Below, piece after piece: positions 42,812-52,270 of a DNA stretch of 64,000 nt. How positions within the stretch are numbered: position 1 is the stretch's first letter; the number at the start of each line of letters is the position of its first letter. The notes under the pieces are model-generated. The model ran no database searches and was not told the DNA's origin. It saw only the letters and a program-made list of their open reading frames with translations. Source of the stretch: UMGS1498 sp900552335 (GTDB lineage: Bacteria; Bacillota_I; Bacilli_A; RF39; UBA660); assembly GCA_902477075.1 (NCBI GenBank), contig CABSFU010000001.1, forward strand, positions 113,036 to 177,035, given 5' to 3'. The position numbers and the translations under genes were made by a program.

Positions 42812-42898
42812 ATGTGGCTTAGTATACTCATAGGAGCACTAATTGTATGTGCTGGTTTATATAGAATTGCCGAAGCAATAGAAAAAAATAGAAAGTAA
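42812..42898 (+). CDS. 28-residue membrane peptide
   Basis: MWLSILIGALIVCAGLYRIA is one membrane helix followed by a basic end. GAAGGAGG lies at good distance before the ATG. Too short for usual gene callers; the strong site supports translation. Confidence 0.5.
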   Translation: MWLSILIGALIVCAGLYRIAEAIEKNRK

Positions 42899-42917
42899 GA
42901 AAGGAAGGATCTAATTT

Positions 42918-43466
42918 ATGGCTGGAACTACAGACGCAGCCAACGAAGAAAAATCACAAATAGACTTCAAAGAAATAACAAGCTTTATCGTCGAAGAATT
43001 ATCAAAGAGAAATTTACTACGTAAAGGAACTACTACTTATCAAAATACAGAGTCTCTTTTATACAAGTATAACGATTTGAAAAAATCAGTTGAAGACCGC
43101 GAAGAAGAAATCGAAGAAATTAAAACAACTGGACTACGCGGAAAATCAAAGAGCATATTTAAAATACCAGAAGGAAGTCATAGTGATTATGACACTATCG
43201 AAGAAGATATAATAAATGGCTTAATATCTGACATCAAAAAAACACAGTTAATTATTAACCGCATAGACAGAATATTAAAGAAATTTAAGTCCGATAAATA
43301 TATCGACATAATTAAATTAAAATACTTTGAAAATAAAACGCAGCAAGATATAGCCGATTATTTCGAAAAAGATACTACTACAATATGGAGAAATAACAAG
43401 CGTTTAATCAATGAAATAAAGGTTTATCTATTTCCTAATGATGTTATCAAAGAATTTAACTATTGA
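42918..43466 (+). CDS. phage late-transcription regulator (ArpU/RinA-like)
   Basis: The 182 residues end in a sigma-70 region 4-like HTH (IIKLKYFENKTQQDIADYFEKDTTTIWRNNKRLINEIK). Position just before the late promoter, HNH and terminase matches ArpU/RinA-type activators of late genes. It probably binds the repeat at 43473-43494. Confidence 0.7.
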   Translation: MAGTTDAANEEKSQIDFKEITSFIVEELSKRNLLRKGTTTYQNTESLLYKYNDLKKSVEDREEEIEEIKTTGLRGKSKSIFKIPEGSHSDYDTIEEDIINGLISDIKKTQLIINRIDRILKKFKSDKYIDIIKLKYFENKTQQDIADYFEKDTTTIWRNNKRLINEIKVYLFPNDVIKEFNY

Positions 43467-43472
43467 CAAAAT

Positions 43473-43494
43473 GCAATAACCCACGCAATAACCC
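43473..43494. repeat. tandem GCAATAACCC repeat upstream of the late promoter
   Basis: GCAATAACCC at 43473-43482 and 43485-43494, 12 bases apart, just before the -35 box. A binding site of the late activator or part of the cos/packaging region. Confidence 0.5.
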
Positions 43495-43499
43495 CGTAA

Positions 43500-43528
43500 T
43501 TGACATAGCAATTTTTATATAATATAAT
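43500..43528 (+). promoter_or_regulatory. late operon promoter
   Basis: TTGACA (43500-43505) and TATAAT (43523-43528), both consensus and 17 bases apart, in front of the packaging and structural genes. Confidence 0.8.
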
Positions 43529-43556
43529 TGGTACAATGAAATTATTAGGAATTGAG

Positions 43557-43587
43557 AAACACGTCTGTTTTATAGGCGTGTTTTTTT
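43557..43587 (+). terminator. hairpin with T-run after the late promoter
   Basis: AAACACG / CGTGTTT with a 13-base loop and seven T. As it sits between the late promoter and the HNH gene it could be an attenuator overcome by antitermination. Confidence 0.55.
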
Positions 43588-43609
43588 AGTGCTTATTTGA
43601 GGTGGTATT

Positions 43610-43939
43610 ATGGCTAAAGACTTTGCTAAAGAGTTCTATCGTTCTACTGCGTGGCGCAAGACTAGAGCTTATATATACAATAAGCAACACGGAATATGTG
43701 AACGTTGCCACGGCGAGTATGGACCTGGCGAAATAGTACACCATAAAATATATCTAACCCCCTATAATATTCATAACCCAGCTATTACACTGGGAGAGGA
43801 CAACCTAGAGCTATTGTGTAGAGTATGCCATGCTATAGAGCATGAGTCAGAGCTGCCAACAGATAAGAGTCTTATGTTCGACGACGAAGGTAATCTAATA
43901 GAAAGGAGCGTTGATTATGATATTAACCGTCTATACTAA
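43610..43939 (+). CDS. phage HNH endonuclease
   Basis: The 109-residue product has FYRSTAWRKTRAYI, CERCHGEYGPGEIVHHKIYLTP and NLELLCRVCHAIEH: two CxxC pairs and the HNH core HH...N...H. Next to the terminase such HNH proteins nick or cleave at cos with the large subunit. GAGGTGG precedes it. Confidence 0.9.
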   Translation: MAKDFAKEFYRSTAWRKTRAYIYNKQHGICERCHGEYGPGEIVHHKIYLTPYNIHNPAITLGEDNLELLCRVCHAIEHESELPTDKSLMFDDEGNLIERSVDYDINRLY

Positions 43940-44105
43940 CTATCTCATTATGACTTATGACATAGTCTTTAGTGGTACCAAAGAGGAGCTCGCTAAAGCA
44001 CTAGACGAAGGACCAGTCTTTCTGAGTACAAAGGAAGGAGCGTCAGTCTTTGTTAATCCGATTAACGCTGCACTGATAGAAATAAAAGACTCCCCCCTTT
44101 CTTAA
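43917..44105 (+). CDS. hypothetical phage protein (62 aa)
   Basis: ATG 43917 with AAAGGAG upstream. It contains GTKEELAKALDEGPVFLSTKEG and a VFVNPINAALIEI strand. Overlaps the HNH gene by 23 bases. Small proteins of this kind are common next to terminases; role unknown. Confidence 0.5.
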   Translation: MILTVYTNYLIMTYDIVFSGTKEELAKALDEGPVFLSTKEGASVFVNPINAALIEIKDSPLS

Positions 44106-44195
44106 AAAAGATATGCTTCACAGTGAACCGCGCTTGAGTCCTTTTTCGGACCGCTTCGGTCGTGTGAGGGGGGTGTAGTCAAAGGTGGTGGAAAA
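44106..44195 (+). other. structured spacer before the terminase
   Basis: About 90 bases with GACCGCTTCGGTC (44150-44162, a short GC stem) and a G-run followed by the GTGGTGG ribosome-binding site. Possibly part of the packaging signal. Confidence 0.35.
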
Positions 44196-44582
44196 ATGGA
44201 AAATGAAAATCTTAATTCTAAAGAATTAAAAGAAGTTCCCGACTTTTCGACAGAGCTTAAAAAACTTAAAAAAATATTCAAAAACATACCAAAAGATAAA
44301 AAGAATTTGGTACAAAAGCTTATCGAAAGTGCTGCTTTTATGTCCGTTGAGTTAACTAAATTAGAAAATTACATCAGTGTAAATGGTGTATCAGAAACAT
44401 ACCAAAACGGAGAAAATCAGTACGGAACAAAAACCAGTACAGAAGCCAGTGTGTACAACACTATGATTAAAAATTATACGTCGATCATAAAACAATTATG
44501 TGAGTTATTGCCAGAAGGTTTACCAGCAACAAAGGAAGGTAACGCTTTAATGAATTTCGTTACTAAGCCTAAGGGTAAATAA
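44196..44582 (+). CDS. terminase small subunit (P27-like)
   Basis: The 128-residue helical protein has VQKLIESAAFMSVELTKLENYI, TSTEASVYNTMIKNYTSIIKQL and an end LMNFVTKPKGK, resembling P27-family small terminases. Its stop overlaps the start of the large subunit. Confidence 0.75.
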   Translation: MENENLNSKELKEVPDFSTELKKLKKIFKNIPKDKKNLVQKLIESAAFMSVELTKLENYISVNGVSETYQNGENQYGTKTSTEASVYNTMIKNYTSIIKQLCELLPEGLPATKEGNALMNFVTKPKGK

Positions 44583-46228
44583 TGAATTACATCAGAGAGT
44601 ATAACGAAAAAATACAGTCTGGCGAAATAATAACTAGCCGCAGAGTCAAAAAGGTTTATGCTCGATTAGTAAAAGAAATGGACGATCCTAATTGTCCTTT
44701 TTATTTTGACGAAAAAATAGCTAATAGACCTATAGAGTTTACAGAAACTTTTTGCAAACAGTCCCAGGGAGAATTAGGCGCAGACCTAAAACTGGAATTG
44801 TTCCAGAAAGCTTATGTACAAGCTTTATTTGGTTTTTTAGATAAAGAAACTGGGTACAGAAGATTTAACGAAACAATGTTTTTGGTAGGACGTAAAAATG
44901 GTAAAACAACTCTTTTATCTCCTATCGCGTTGTATATGTTAATGGCTGACTATGAAGGTGCAGCCGAGGTATACTCAGTAGCAACAAAGAAAGAACAAGC
45001 AAAAAAGGTTTTAACCGAAGCTTGTAATATGGTTAAACAAAGTCCAGAATTACGATCCGTTTTGAAGAAAAGAAGAAATGATCTTTACTTCAATGCTACA
45101 TCTTCTATCTTTGAAGCTTTAGCGTCAGACTCTAATACGCTTGACGGTTTAAATAGCCACGGCGTTATTATAGACGAATTACACGCTATCAAAGATAGAA
45201 ATTTATACGAAGTTATGAAACAGTCTATGACTGCTCGACGCCAGCCGTTATTAGTTATGATAACTACTGCTGGAACAGTTAGAGAGTGTATCTATGACGA
45301 TACTTACGATTATGCTTGTAAAGTAGCAGACGAAGAAATAAAAGACGATCACTTTTTACCTATTCTTTATGAACTAGATAATCGTAACGAGTGGACAGAT
45401 CCAACGTGTTGGTTAAAAGCTAACCCAGGACTAGGAACAATTAAAAGTTATCATAATCTATCTATTGAAGTTGAACGTGCTAAAAATGATCCTAAAAAAT
45501 TACCAGGTTTATTGTGTAAAGATTTTAATATTCGTGAAAACGATAGCAACGCTTGGTTAAGCTTTGAGGAAATTAACAACACAGAGACTTTTAATATGGA
45601 AGATATTGAGAATACTTACGCTATCGGTGGTTGTGATTTATCAGCTACTACTGACTTAACTTGTTCTACATTACTTATCAGAAAGCCTAACGACGAGAAA
45701 GTATATGTTATACAACACTACTTTTTACCGCAAGTAAAGCTTGATAGATTAGACGAAAAAAACACGCAAGAAGCACCATACAAAATATGGCGTGATAAAG
45801 GTTTACTTACTGTGTGTGAAGGAAATCGTGTTGACTATTCGCAAGTAACGGACTGGTTTGTACAAATGCAACAAGAATTTAAAATTGATCCTATATACGT
45901 TGGTTATGATAGAGCTTTAGCTGGTTACTGGGTTGACGAAATGAAGTCAAACGGTTTTCAAATGGAAGCCGTAGCACAGGGACCATATACTTGGAGTCAA
46001 CCAATGCGTGAAATGGGCGCAGCTTTTGCAGATAAAAAGGTTAATTATAATAACAACCCTATTTTAAAGTGGTGTTTAACTAATACTGCGGTTAAAAAAA
46101 GTGGTTTGAATAATATACAACCAGTAAAAATAAACGAACGTCGAAGAATTGACGGAGCCGTATCTTTACTTAATGCTTGGGTTTTATACGTTAAGTATTA
46201 TGAAGATTTTATGTATAGTGTGGGGTGA
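44582..46228 (+). CDS. terL: terminase large subunit
   Basis: The 548 residues have a Walker A-like FLVGRKNGKTTLLSPIAL (about residue 100), Walker B in GVIIDELHAI, and a nuclease domain with GGCDLSATTDLT and YVGYDRALAGYW. It drives ATP-dependent DNA packaging and cuts the concatemer. Length normal for siphoviruses of the HK97 type. Confidence 0.95.
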   Translation: MNYIREYNEKIQSGEIITSRRVKKVYARLVKEMDDPNCPFYFDEKIANRPIEFTETFCKQSQGELGADLKLELFQKAYVQALFGFLDKETGYRRFNETMFLVGRKNGKTTLLSPIALYMLMADYEGAAEVYSVATKKEQAKKVLTEACNMVKQSPELRSVLKKRRNDLYFNATSSIFEALASDSNTLDGLNSHGVIIDELHAIKDRNLYEVMKQSMTARRQPLLVMITTAGTVRECIYDDTYDYACKVADEEIKDDHFLPILYELDNRNEWTDPTCWLKANPGLGTIKSYHNLSIEVERAKNDPKKLPGLLCKDFNIRENDSNAWLSFEEINNTETFNMEDIENTYAIGGCDLSATTDLTCSTLLIRKPNDEKVYVIQHYFLPQVKLDRLDEKNTQEAPYKIWRDKGLLTVCEGNRVDYSQVTDWFVQMQQEFKIDPIYVGYDRALAGYWVDEMKSNGFQMEAVAQGPYTWSQPMREMGAAFADKKVNYNNNPILKWCLTNTAVKKSGLNNIQPVKINERRRIDGAVSLLNAWVLYVKYYEDFMYSVG

Positions 46229-46232
46229 TCAA

Positions 46233-47504
46233 ATGAAACATAGAGGCTTATTTAAAACTATATTCGGTGGTAAACCGAGTACATCTAATGACGCAACAGG
46301 TTTTAACATTTATAGTCTGTTAAATACTTTTAACTCTACTTACCAGATAAATACGGGTAACGCTTGGGATATGGACATTGTACGTAGTGCGGTAGACGCA
46401 TATTGTAGAAACTTTGCTAAATTAAAAGCTAAACATACAAGAGTTGGTAAAACTGGTAAATCTAAAATTGAAAGATTATTAAATTACCGTCCTAACGATT
46501 TAATGGAAGCTTATAGCTTTTATTATAAAATAGCTGCTAATTTAAAACTTACTAACAATGCCTTTATTTACCCAGAATACTCTCCTAATCACGAGTTATT
46601 AGGTTTTTACCCTTTAATGTCTAATAAGATAGAATTACTGGAAAAAAACGGACAATTATATTTAAAATTTTTATTTAAAACTGGAAAAATAAAGATCGTT
46701 CCATACGAAAATATTATACACATGAGAGGTCAATTCTTTGATCACGATATTTTCGGTAGTAAGAACTATGCTTTACTTCCAGCTCTTGATACTGTCTTAG
46801 CAATAAATCAGGGTGTTTCTAACTCTGCTAAATTGATTAACAGTATTAGAGGTATCTTGTCGGCTAAGGTATCGTCTAAAGACGAAGATTTAGCAAAAGC
46901 AAGAGATAAGTTTGTAGAAAACAACTTTAAAATATCTGCTAATGGTAGTGGTGTTATCGTAACAGATACAAAAATGGACTATACACCAATAAATGAAAAA
47001 TCAACACCTATTTCTTCTGAAACATTAAGTTATACGAAGAATACTATTTATGATTATTTTGGAGTTAATGAAAGTATAGTACAAAATAAGTTTGACGAAA
47101 ATCAATGGAACGCTTTTTATGAAGGTGCTATTGAACCAGTAGCTATACAAATGTCTCAATGCTTTACTAATAACTTATTTACCGAAAATGAGCGTAACTT
47201 TGGTAACGAAATAACTTTTGAAGCTAATAGACTACAATATGCTTCTAATAGTACAAAAATAAATGTTGTTAAAGAGTTAGCTCCTTTAGGTGTATTAAGA
47301 AAAAATGCTATTTTGGAGATATTTAATATGGCTCCCCTTCCAGGAGAAGAAGGAGAAAAAGTTATACAGTCTTTAAACTGGATCAATGCTGAAAAAGCAG
47401 ACGCGTACCAAACTAATAAAAATGATACGCCACCAAAAGAAGATAACAAAAATAATAATGAAGATCCTATTGACGAGGGAGGTGGAGAAAATGGAGACGA
47501 ATAA
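46233..47504 (+). CDS. phage portal protein
   Basis: ATG 46233 follows GGGGTGATC; the longer frame is read within terL and has no site. The 423-residue protein matches HK97-type portals (NTGNAWDMDIVRSAVDAYCRNFAKL; IIHMRGQFFDHD; acidic low-complexity tail). Forms the dodecameric DNA gate. Confidence 0.92.
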   Translation: MKHRGLFKTIFGGKPSTSNDATGFNIYSLLNTFNSTYQINTGNAWDMDIVRSAVDAYCRNFAKLKAKHTRVGKTGKSKIERLLNYRPNDLMEAYSFYYKIAANLKLTNNAFIYPEYSPNHELLGFYPLMSNKIELLEKNGQLYLKFLFKTGKIKIVPYENIIHMRGQFFDHDIFGSKNYALLPALDTVLAINQGVSNSAKLINSIRGILSAKVSSKDEDLAKARDKFVENNFKISANGSGVIVTDTKMDYTPINEKSTPISSETLSYTKNTIYDYFGVNESIVQNKFDENQWNAFYEGAIEPVAIQMSQCFTNNLFTENERNFGNEITFEANRLQYASNSTKINVVKELAPLGVLRKNAILEIFNMAPLPGEEGEKVIQSLNWINAEKADAYQTNKNDTPPKEDNKNNNEDPIDEGGGENGDE

Positions 47505-47667
47505 TACAGAAAAGAAAGATATTAAAGTTGTTAAACTTAATAATTTTATTAGTTTTGAGCTTTTAAGAAAAATGAAAGAAAAAGAGCCAAACACTAAATT
47601 TATTTTACCTAATGGAAAGGAGGCTGTTCTAAATGACAAAAAAGAACAACAAAAGCCTAGTAAATAA
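47491..47667 (+). CDS. hypothetical phage protein (58 aa)
   Basis: ATG 47491 with GGAGGTGGAG upstream, overlapping the portal end. It contains KVVKLNNFISFELLRKMKEKEP and a FILPNGKEAV strand. Between portal and protease; unknown. Confidence 0.5.
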   Translation: METNNTEKKDIKVVKLNNFISFELLRKMKEKEPNTKFILPNGKEAVLNDKKEQQKPSK

Positions 47668-48262
47668 AACTGGGCGTGAAATTAGAGTCTTCTCAGATTT
47701 TAAGTTAAAAGAACTTAGAAGCGACGACGGAGACGAAAGACAAGATTATGTACATGGCGTCCCAGTAGTATTTAATACTCCTACTTGTCTTTATGAGTTT
47801 GAGGGAGTAAAGTTCTATGAACAAATAGACCGCCATGCGTTTGATAGTTGCGATATGTCTGATGTAATATTCAACTATAATCACGGAGGCCCCGTACTTG
47901 CTAGATTAAGAAATAATACTCTTAAACTAGCTATAAATGATGTCTGTATGGAAATGGACGCATTTCTTGGGGGTACTAATAATGGTAGAAACACCTTAGA
48001 AGAAATAAGGGGTGGCTACATAGATAAAATGAGTTTTGCTTTTGTAGTAGCAGAAGACGGAGACGAATACGATCCAGCAACTCATACAAGAACAATAACT
48101 CGAATTAAAAAGCTATATGATGTATCAGCGGTTGATATACCAGCCTATGATACAACAAGTATTTCTGCTAGATCTTTCTTTGAGGTGGAGTACGAAAAAG
48201 AAAAAAGAGCTTTGGAGCAAGCCAGACTTAGAGAAATATGTATAGCAAAATCTAAAATCTAA
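47633..48262 (+). CDS. HK97-family prohead protease
   Basis: The 209 residues have GVPVVFNTPTCLYEFEGVKFYEQID, FNYNHGGPVLARL (His of the catalytic set), IDKMSFAFVV (Ser) and VSAVDIPAYDTT. Cleaves the scaffold part of the capsid protein during head maturation. Overlaps the preceding small gene by 35 bases. Confidence 0.93.
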   Translation: MTKKNNKSLVNKTGREIRVFSDFKLKELRSDDGDERQDYVHGVPVVFNTPTCLYEFEGVKFYEQIDRHAFDSCDMSDVIFNYNHGGPVLARLRNNTLKLAINDVCMEMDAFLGGTNNGRNTLEEIRGGYIDKMSFAFVVAEDGDEYDPATHTRTITRIKKLYDVSAVDIPAYDTTSISARSFFEVEYEKEKRALEQARLREICIAKSKI

Positions 48263-48287
48263 TAAGTTCGATAAGGAGGAAAATAAA

Positions 48288-49439
48288 ATGAACGAAACAA
48301 GATTAAAAGAAATTGAAGCTAGAAAAGCTGAAATTAGATCACTTTTAGAAGATACATCAAAAGACGTTAATTTAGACGAAATTAACAAAGAATTAGATAG
48401 CTTAAATAAAGAACAAAGTTCTATTGAGGAAAGAGCTAAAATTGCACGTAGTTTAGAAACTGGAGAAGAAACACCAGACCGTGTAGAAAAAGTACCAGCT
48501 ATTGAAGAAACAGAAGAAAGGAAAGGAAAAGATAATATGAATAAAGAATATCGTAGCGCTTACTTAAAACATTTAAGAGGTGCTGAAATGACTGAAGCTG
48601 AAAAAAGAGCTTTTACAGTTAGTGGCGCTGGCTCAGTAATTCCAGTAGAAACTGCTAACGAAATTATTAAGAAATTAAAGGATCAAGCACCTTTATTAAA
48701 TGAAATTACATTATTAAATGTAAAAGGAAATGTTAAGTTTGCCGTTGAAGGTGTTAAAACTGACGCTGCTAAACATACTGAAAACGCTTCTATTAATGCT
48801 GACGGAGACACTTTAGTTACAGTATCATTAAATGGTTATGAAGTAACTAAAAAAGTACAAGTATCTGATAGCGTAATGACTATGAGTAACGACGCTTTCG
48901 AAGATTGGTTAACTAGTATGATCGCTGAAATGTTAGCAGACAAAATCTGTACTTTAATTATTAAAGGTAGTGGTACAGACGAAGCTACTGGTGTTGAAAA
49001 AGCTAATACTTGGGGAGATACAAACTCTGTTACTGTTGCCGCTGCTTCTTCATTGACTGAGGCTAACGTACAAAAGTTAATGTCTTTACTTAAAGCTGGT
49101 TATAGCAAAAACGCTAAATTCTTAATGAGTAATGAAACATTATTCAATGACTTTATGCCTTTACAAAATTTAGCTAAAAACTCTATCGTTACTGAAAGAG
49201 ACGGTGTTTACTATGTATATGGTAAAGAAGTTATGTTGTCAGAAGATGTAGCAGCACACGAAGCTTATCTAGGTAACTTTAAAAAATATGTTGGTAACTT
49301 ATCAGAAGATGTTACTATCGTAAGTGCTTTTGATATTGATACTAACTCTTATAAGTATCTTGGTAAAGCTATATTCGACGGTAAAACTGCTATCGGAGAA
49401 GCTTTTGTTAAATTAGTAAAAGCTGCAGCTGGAAAATAA
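48288..49439 (+). CDS. major capsid protein (HK97 fold)
   Basis: 383 residues: an N-terminal coiled-coil scaffold (LKEIEARKAEIRSLLEDTSK, about 100 residues with Glu-rich end) removed by the protease, then the HK97 core starting near EYRSAYLKHLRG, with TVSGAGSVIPVETANEI and a P-loop/E-loop region. GGAGG before the ATG. Confidence 0.95.
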   Translation: MNETRLKEIEARKAEIRSLLEDTSKDVNLDEINKELDSLNKEQSSIEERAKIARSLETGEETPDRVEKVPAIEETEERKGKDNMNKEYRSAYLKHLRGAEMTEAEKRAFTVSGAGSVIPVETANEIIKKLKDQAPLLNEITLLNVKGNVKFAVEGVKTDAAKHTENASINADGDTLVTVSLNGYEVTKKVQVSDSVMTMSNDAFEDWLTSMIAEMLADKICTLIIKGSGTDEATGVEKANTWGDTNSVTVAAASSLTEANVQKLMSLLKAGYSKNAKFLMSNETLFNDFMPLQNLAKNSIVTERDGVYYVYGKEVMLSEDVAAHEAYLGNFKKYVGNLSEDVTIVSAFDIDTNSYKYLGKAIFDGKTAIGEAFVKLVKAAAGK

Positions 49440-49469
49440 AATTAAAAATTAAAGATAAGGAGTGATATT

Positions 49470-49802
49470 ATGGCAAATAATAAATCTATTAGCGTCGAGC
49501 TAATGAAAAAAGCACGTGGTTTTCTTAGAATAACTATTGAAGACGACGAAGTTATAAATACTGAAATTACTACTCTTATTAAAGCTTGTAGACAAGACTT
49601 AATAAGAAACGGTATCACTTCTACAAAAGCTGAAAGTGAAGAAGATAGTCTAATAGAAACGGCTATACTTCTTTACTTAAAAGCTGAGTTTGGGTTAGAT
49701 AATAAAAATTATGAAAAATATCGTAATTCTTATGAGACTCTACGAACAGAATTATCACTAACGAGCGACTATGTAAACGAGGTGGTAAAAAATGTGGAGT
49801 GA
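49470..49802 (+). CDS. head-tail connector protein (gp6-like)
   Basis: The 110 residues show RGFLRITIEDDEVINTEITTLIKACRQDLI and ETAILLYLKAEFGL, matching phage DNA-packaging/gp6 adaptors. GGAGTGAT precedes it. Confidence 0.8.
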   Translation: MANNKSISVELMKKARGFLRITIEDDEVINTEITTLIKACRQDLIRNGITSTKAESEEDSLIETAILLYLKAEFGLDNKNYEKYRNSYETLRTELSLTSDYVNEVVKNVE

Positions 49803-50109
49803 TGTCTTATATCTTTTAGAAGAAGTTGAGAGTTTGGACGAGTTAAATCGTCCTCACTACTCTTATAAAGAAAATAAAGTATATGCTAATAAAATATCAG
49901 TTAAAAGAAGTGAATTTTACCAGGCGCAAGCTGCTGGCTTTAAACCAGAAAAAAGTTTTGAAATAAGGACCATAGAATTTGACGAAGATAAGCACACAAA
50001 AGTTAAATACAAAGGTGTTACATACAAAATACTACGTTCTTACGAGGTAAATAGTGAGATAACAGAAATTGTATTAACGGGGCTTAATAATAATCGTGAG
50101 CAACAATAA
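49792..50109 (+). CDS. head closure protein
   Basis: 105 residues; start overlaps the connector gene by 11 bases. Beta-rich, with EFYQAQAAGFKPEKSFEIR and YKGVTYKILRSYE, typical of phage head-tail adaptors of the SPP1 gp16/HK97 gp8 kind. Confidence 0.8.
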   Translation: MWSDVLYLLEEVESLDELNRPHYSYKENKVYANKISVKRSEFYQAQAAGFKPEKSFEIRTIEFDEDKHTKVKYKGVTYKILRSYEVNSEITEIVLTGLNNNREQQ

Positions 50110-50620
50110 AATAGAATTTATAGACACATCAAAAGAAGTTAAAAACACTATGGTTAAGCTTTCAAAGTCCGCCCTTCGTGCTTCTGCTAAAGTAGCTGGT
50201 AAAGCTATTAAAGCTGAAACTCAAAAACGTACAGGCCGATTATCTAAACAAGTTGGTTATTGGGCTAAAATAAATCGTGATACTGGACAACCAGAGTTAC
50301 AAATTGGTTACTATTCTAAAGCGCAAGCAAAAAAGAAAGGTAAACAAGTATCACACGCTAACCCTGCTTGGGCTGAGTTCGGTGTTAAATCACATACTAT
50401 CAGTATTAAAAAAGCTAATACTCTAAGCGACGGTAATATTAACTATGGTAAATCAGTTAGCCACCCAGGACTTAGAGGACAAAGTATCTTACGTAATAGT
50501 GTCTTTAATAATATAGACGCTATCAGAGAGGCACAAGCTGAATACTTAGCAGCACTTAATAAAACTATTGAAGCAGCTGGAGGAAAGATTAAAGAAAGTG
50601 AGGAGATCGAAGATGTATAA
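50096..50620 (+). CDS. HK97 gp10-like tail-completion protein
   Basis: GTG start 50096, coupled to the previous gene. The 174 residues include ALRASAKVAGKAIKAETQKRTGRLSK and HANPAWAEFG...HPGLRGQSILRN, the gp10-like pattern. Confidence 0.85.
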   Translation: MSNNKIEFIDTSKEVKNTMVKLSKSALRASAKVAGKAIKAETQKRTGRLSKQVGYWAKINRDTGQPELQIGYYSKAQAKKKGKQVSHANPAWAEFGVKSHTISIKKANTLSDGNINYGKSVSHPGLRGQSILRNSVFNNIDAIREAQAEYLAALNKTIEAAGGKIKESEEIEDV

Positions 50621-50966
50621 TTTCTTTATTGCATTACAAAAGTTTGTTAATGAACAAAAAATAATTCCACTATATTATGAAGAAGCTTCGAAAAAAGCTG
50701 ACTTCCCTTATGGTGTAATTACTGATCCTATTAAAACTTGCTTACGTTACGGCGAATTAGTATACTTCGACATATTTATATGGACTACAGAGCCTAATAC
50801 TGGTATTGAATTAGAAAAGAAGTTACAAGAACTTATCAAACTTCTTGACGGTAAAATCTTCTCAGAAGAAAGAGCCGTTATATACTTTGAAGAACAAAGA
50901 CCAATATCTGATCCAGAATATGCCTTAATAAAAAAACAGATAACATTTAGTATTAGATTATTTTAA
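50613..50966 (+). CDS. tail terminator / minor tail protein
   Basis: ATG 50613 follows GAGGAG. 117 residues with KADFPYGVITDPIKTCLRYGELVYFDIFIW, a pattern of the gp17-like tail terminators. It lies between gp10-like and major tail protein. Confidence 0.75.
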   Translation: MYNFFIALQKFVNEQKIIPLYYEEASKKADFPYGVITDPIKTCLRYGELVYFDIFIWTTEPNTGIELEKKLQELIKLLDGKIFSEERAVIYFEEQRPISDPEYALIKKQITFSIRLF

Positions 50967-50980
50967 AGGAGGGAAAACTA

Positions 50981-51535
50981 ATGTTAAAAGTATTTACTGA
51001 AAATGACACTAAAAAAATTCAAATTGACGAAGGTATCGTTGTATTAAACTTAGGAAAAGATAACGAGTTAATACTTGGACCTACTCGTGGTGGTGTTGAA
51101 ATGACTATTACACCAGAAATAAGAGACATAGAGTTTGACGGTAAGCGTGGTAAAACTGCTGGTATGCAAGTTATCGACGGCGAAGACGCTACTATTAAGG
51201 TTGTGTCATTATGTTGTAGTCAAGATGTATTATTAAAAGGTTTACCTAATGCAACACTTGATACAAACAAAGTAATTAAACAAGGAGATTTTGGCCCTAT
51301 AGCAAAGAGTAAATATATTGATACTATTGATGTAATTACACAAATGCTAGATAAGACTTATAAGATCCTTACATTTAATTATGGCTTACACGAAGGAGCA
51401 TTTACTTATAAGGCTGCTCCTAAAGCAGAAAATGAACATAATCTTGAAATTATACCTCACTATACTATAGACGATAGTTCAAGACTATATCAAATTAAAG
51501 ATAGTGAAACTTGCCCTATAACAGTTGGAGAATAA
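50981..51535 (+). CDS. major tail protein
   Basis: 184 residues, beta-rich, with GPTRGGVEMTITPEIRDIEFDGKRGKTAG, a typical start of tube proteins (HK97/phi13 type), AAAGGAGGG ribosome-binding site. Forms the tail tube. Confidence 0.85.
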   Translation: MLKVFTENDTKKIQIDEGIVVLNLGKDNELILGPTRGGVEMTITPEIRDIEFDGKRGKTAGMQVIDGEDATIKVVSLCCSQDVLLKGLPNATLDTNKVIKQGDFGPIAKSKYIDTIDVITQMLDKTYKILTFNYGLHEGAFTYKAAPKAENEHNLEIIPHYTIDDSSRLYQIKDSETCPITVGE

Positions 51536-51614
51536 AATTAAAATATTATTCTCCTTTTTGTTTTCTATTTGAGCGATAACAAAAGGGAGAATAAAAAAGA
51601 AAGGAAAAAAAGAA

Positions 51615-51998
51615 ATGAAAACAAAATATTTATTATTATTAAGTGAAATTATAGACAAAATGGACATTAAAGAAGAATTACAAAATTTAGATTTTAATAC
51701 TGGAGACGAAAAAGAAGATCGAGAAAAATTAGGAGCTGCTCTTATAACTTTGATTATTACTAGAATTTATAAATGTGAAAAAGAAGTTTATACTTTTGTA
51801 GCTAATTATAGAGGTTATTACCCTTCTAAACCAGTATTTACTGATGAAGATACAGAAGATATTAAAACAGAAAAAAATAAAAAATATGAAGAAGATTTAA
51901 AACTTGCTTTAGAAAAAGCAGAAAATGAAGATATAATCGCATTATTTAAGGAAATAAGTAAATTACCAGGTGTTGCGAGTTTTTTATCTATAGCGTAA
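51615..51998 (+). CDS. tail assembly chaperone, short form (gpG-like)
   Basis: 127 residues, helical and acidic, in the position of gpG between major tail protein and tape measure. It ends ...GVASFLSIA before TAA 51996. The slippery heptamer near its end lets part of the ribosomes shift into the second frame. Confidence 0.8.
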   Translation: MKTKYLLLLSEIIDKMDIKEELQNLDFNTGDEKEDREKLGAALITLIITRIYKCEKEVYTFVANYRGYYPSKPVFTDEDTEDIKTEKNKKYEEDLKLALEKAENEDIIALFKEISKLPGVASFLSIA

Positions 51999-52270
51999 GT
52001 ATCGGCACTGCGGAGGTCTTACGAATATTATATAAGCATTATGGCGGTATTGACTGGTTTGAGGACAAGCCGTCTTTTTTATTGGGCGAGTGTTTAGATA
52101 ATGGTATTAAAAAAGAAACTGAATTACCTAAACTAATTAACGAAATTGTTAAAAAATTATCGCACGAAAAAACTTTTGTTCCACAACTAGAACAAAAGCC
52201 AAAAAAGAAAATGCGAAGCGCAGAAGACATTATGAAAGATTACGGTTTGGGAGGTGTTAAACTTGGCTAA
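51615..52270 (+). CDS. tail assembly chaperone, frameshift product (gpGT-like)
   Basis: The -1 frame is open from upstream of the slippery site to TAA/TAG at 52270 without its own convincing start. After the shift it reads IYSVSIGTAEVLRILYKHY, then GGIDWFEDKPSFLLGECLD, and ends near the tape-measure start. This is the standard gpG/gpGT arrangement: both products guide tape-measure assembly in a fixed ratio. Confidence 0.8.
51980..52023 (+). promoter_or_regulatory. programmed -1 frameshift signal
   Basis: T-TTT-TTA (51980-51986) is a canonical X-XXY-YYZ slippery heptamer in the zero frame. Eight bases later CGTAAG (51994-51999) can pair with CTTACG (52018-52023), giving a stem at the usual spacing for a stimulator. 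Confidence 0.85.
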
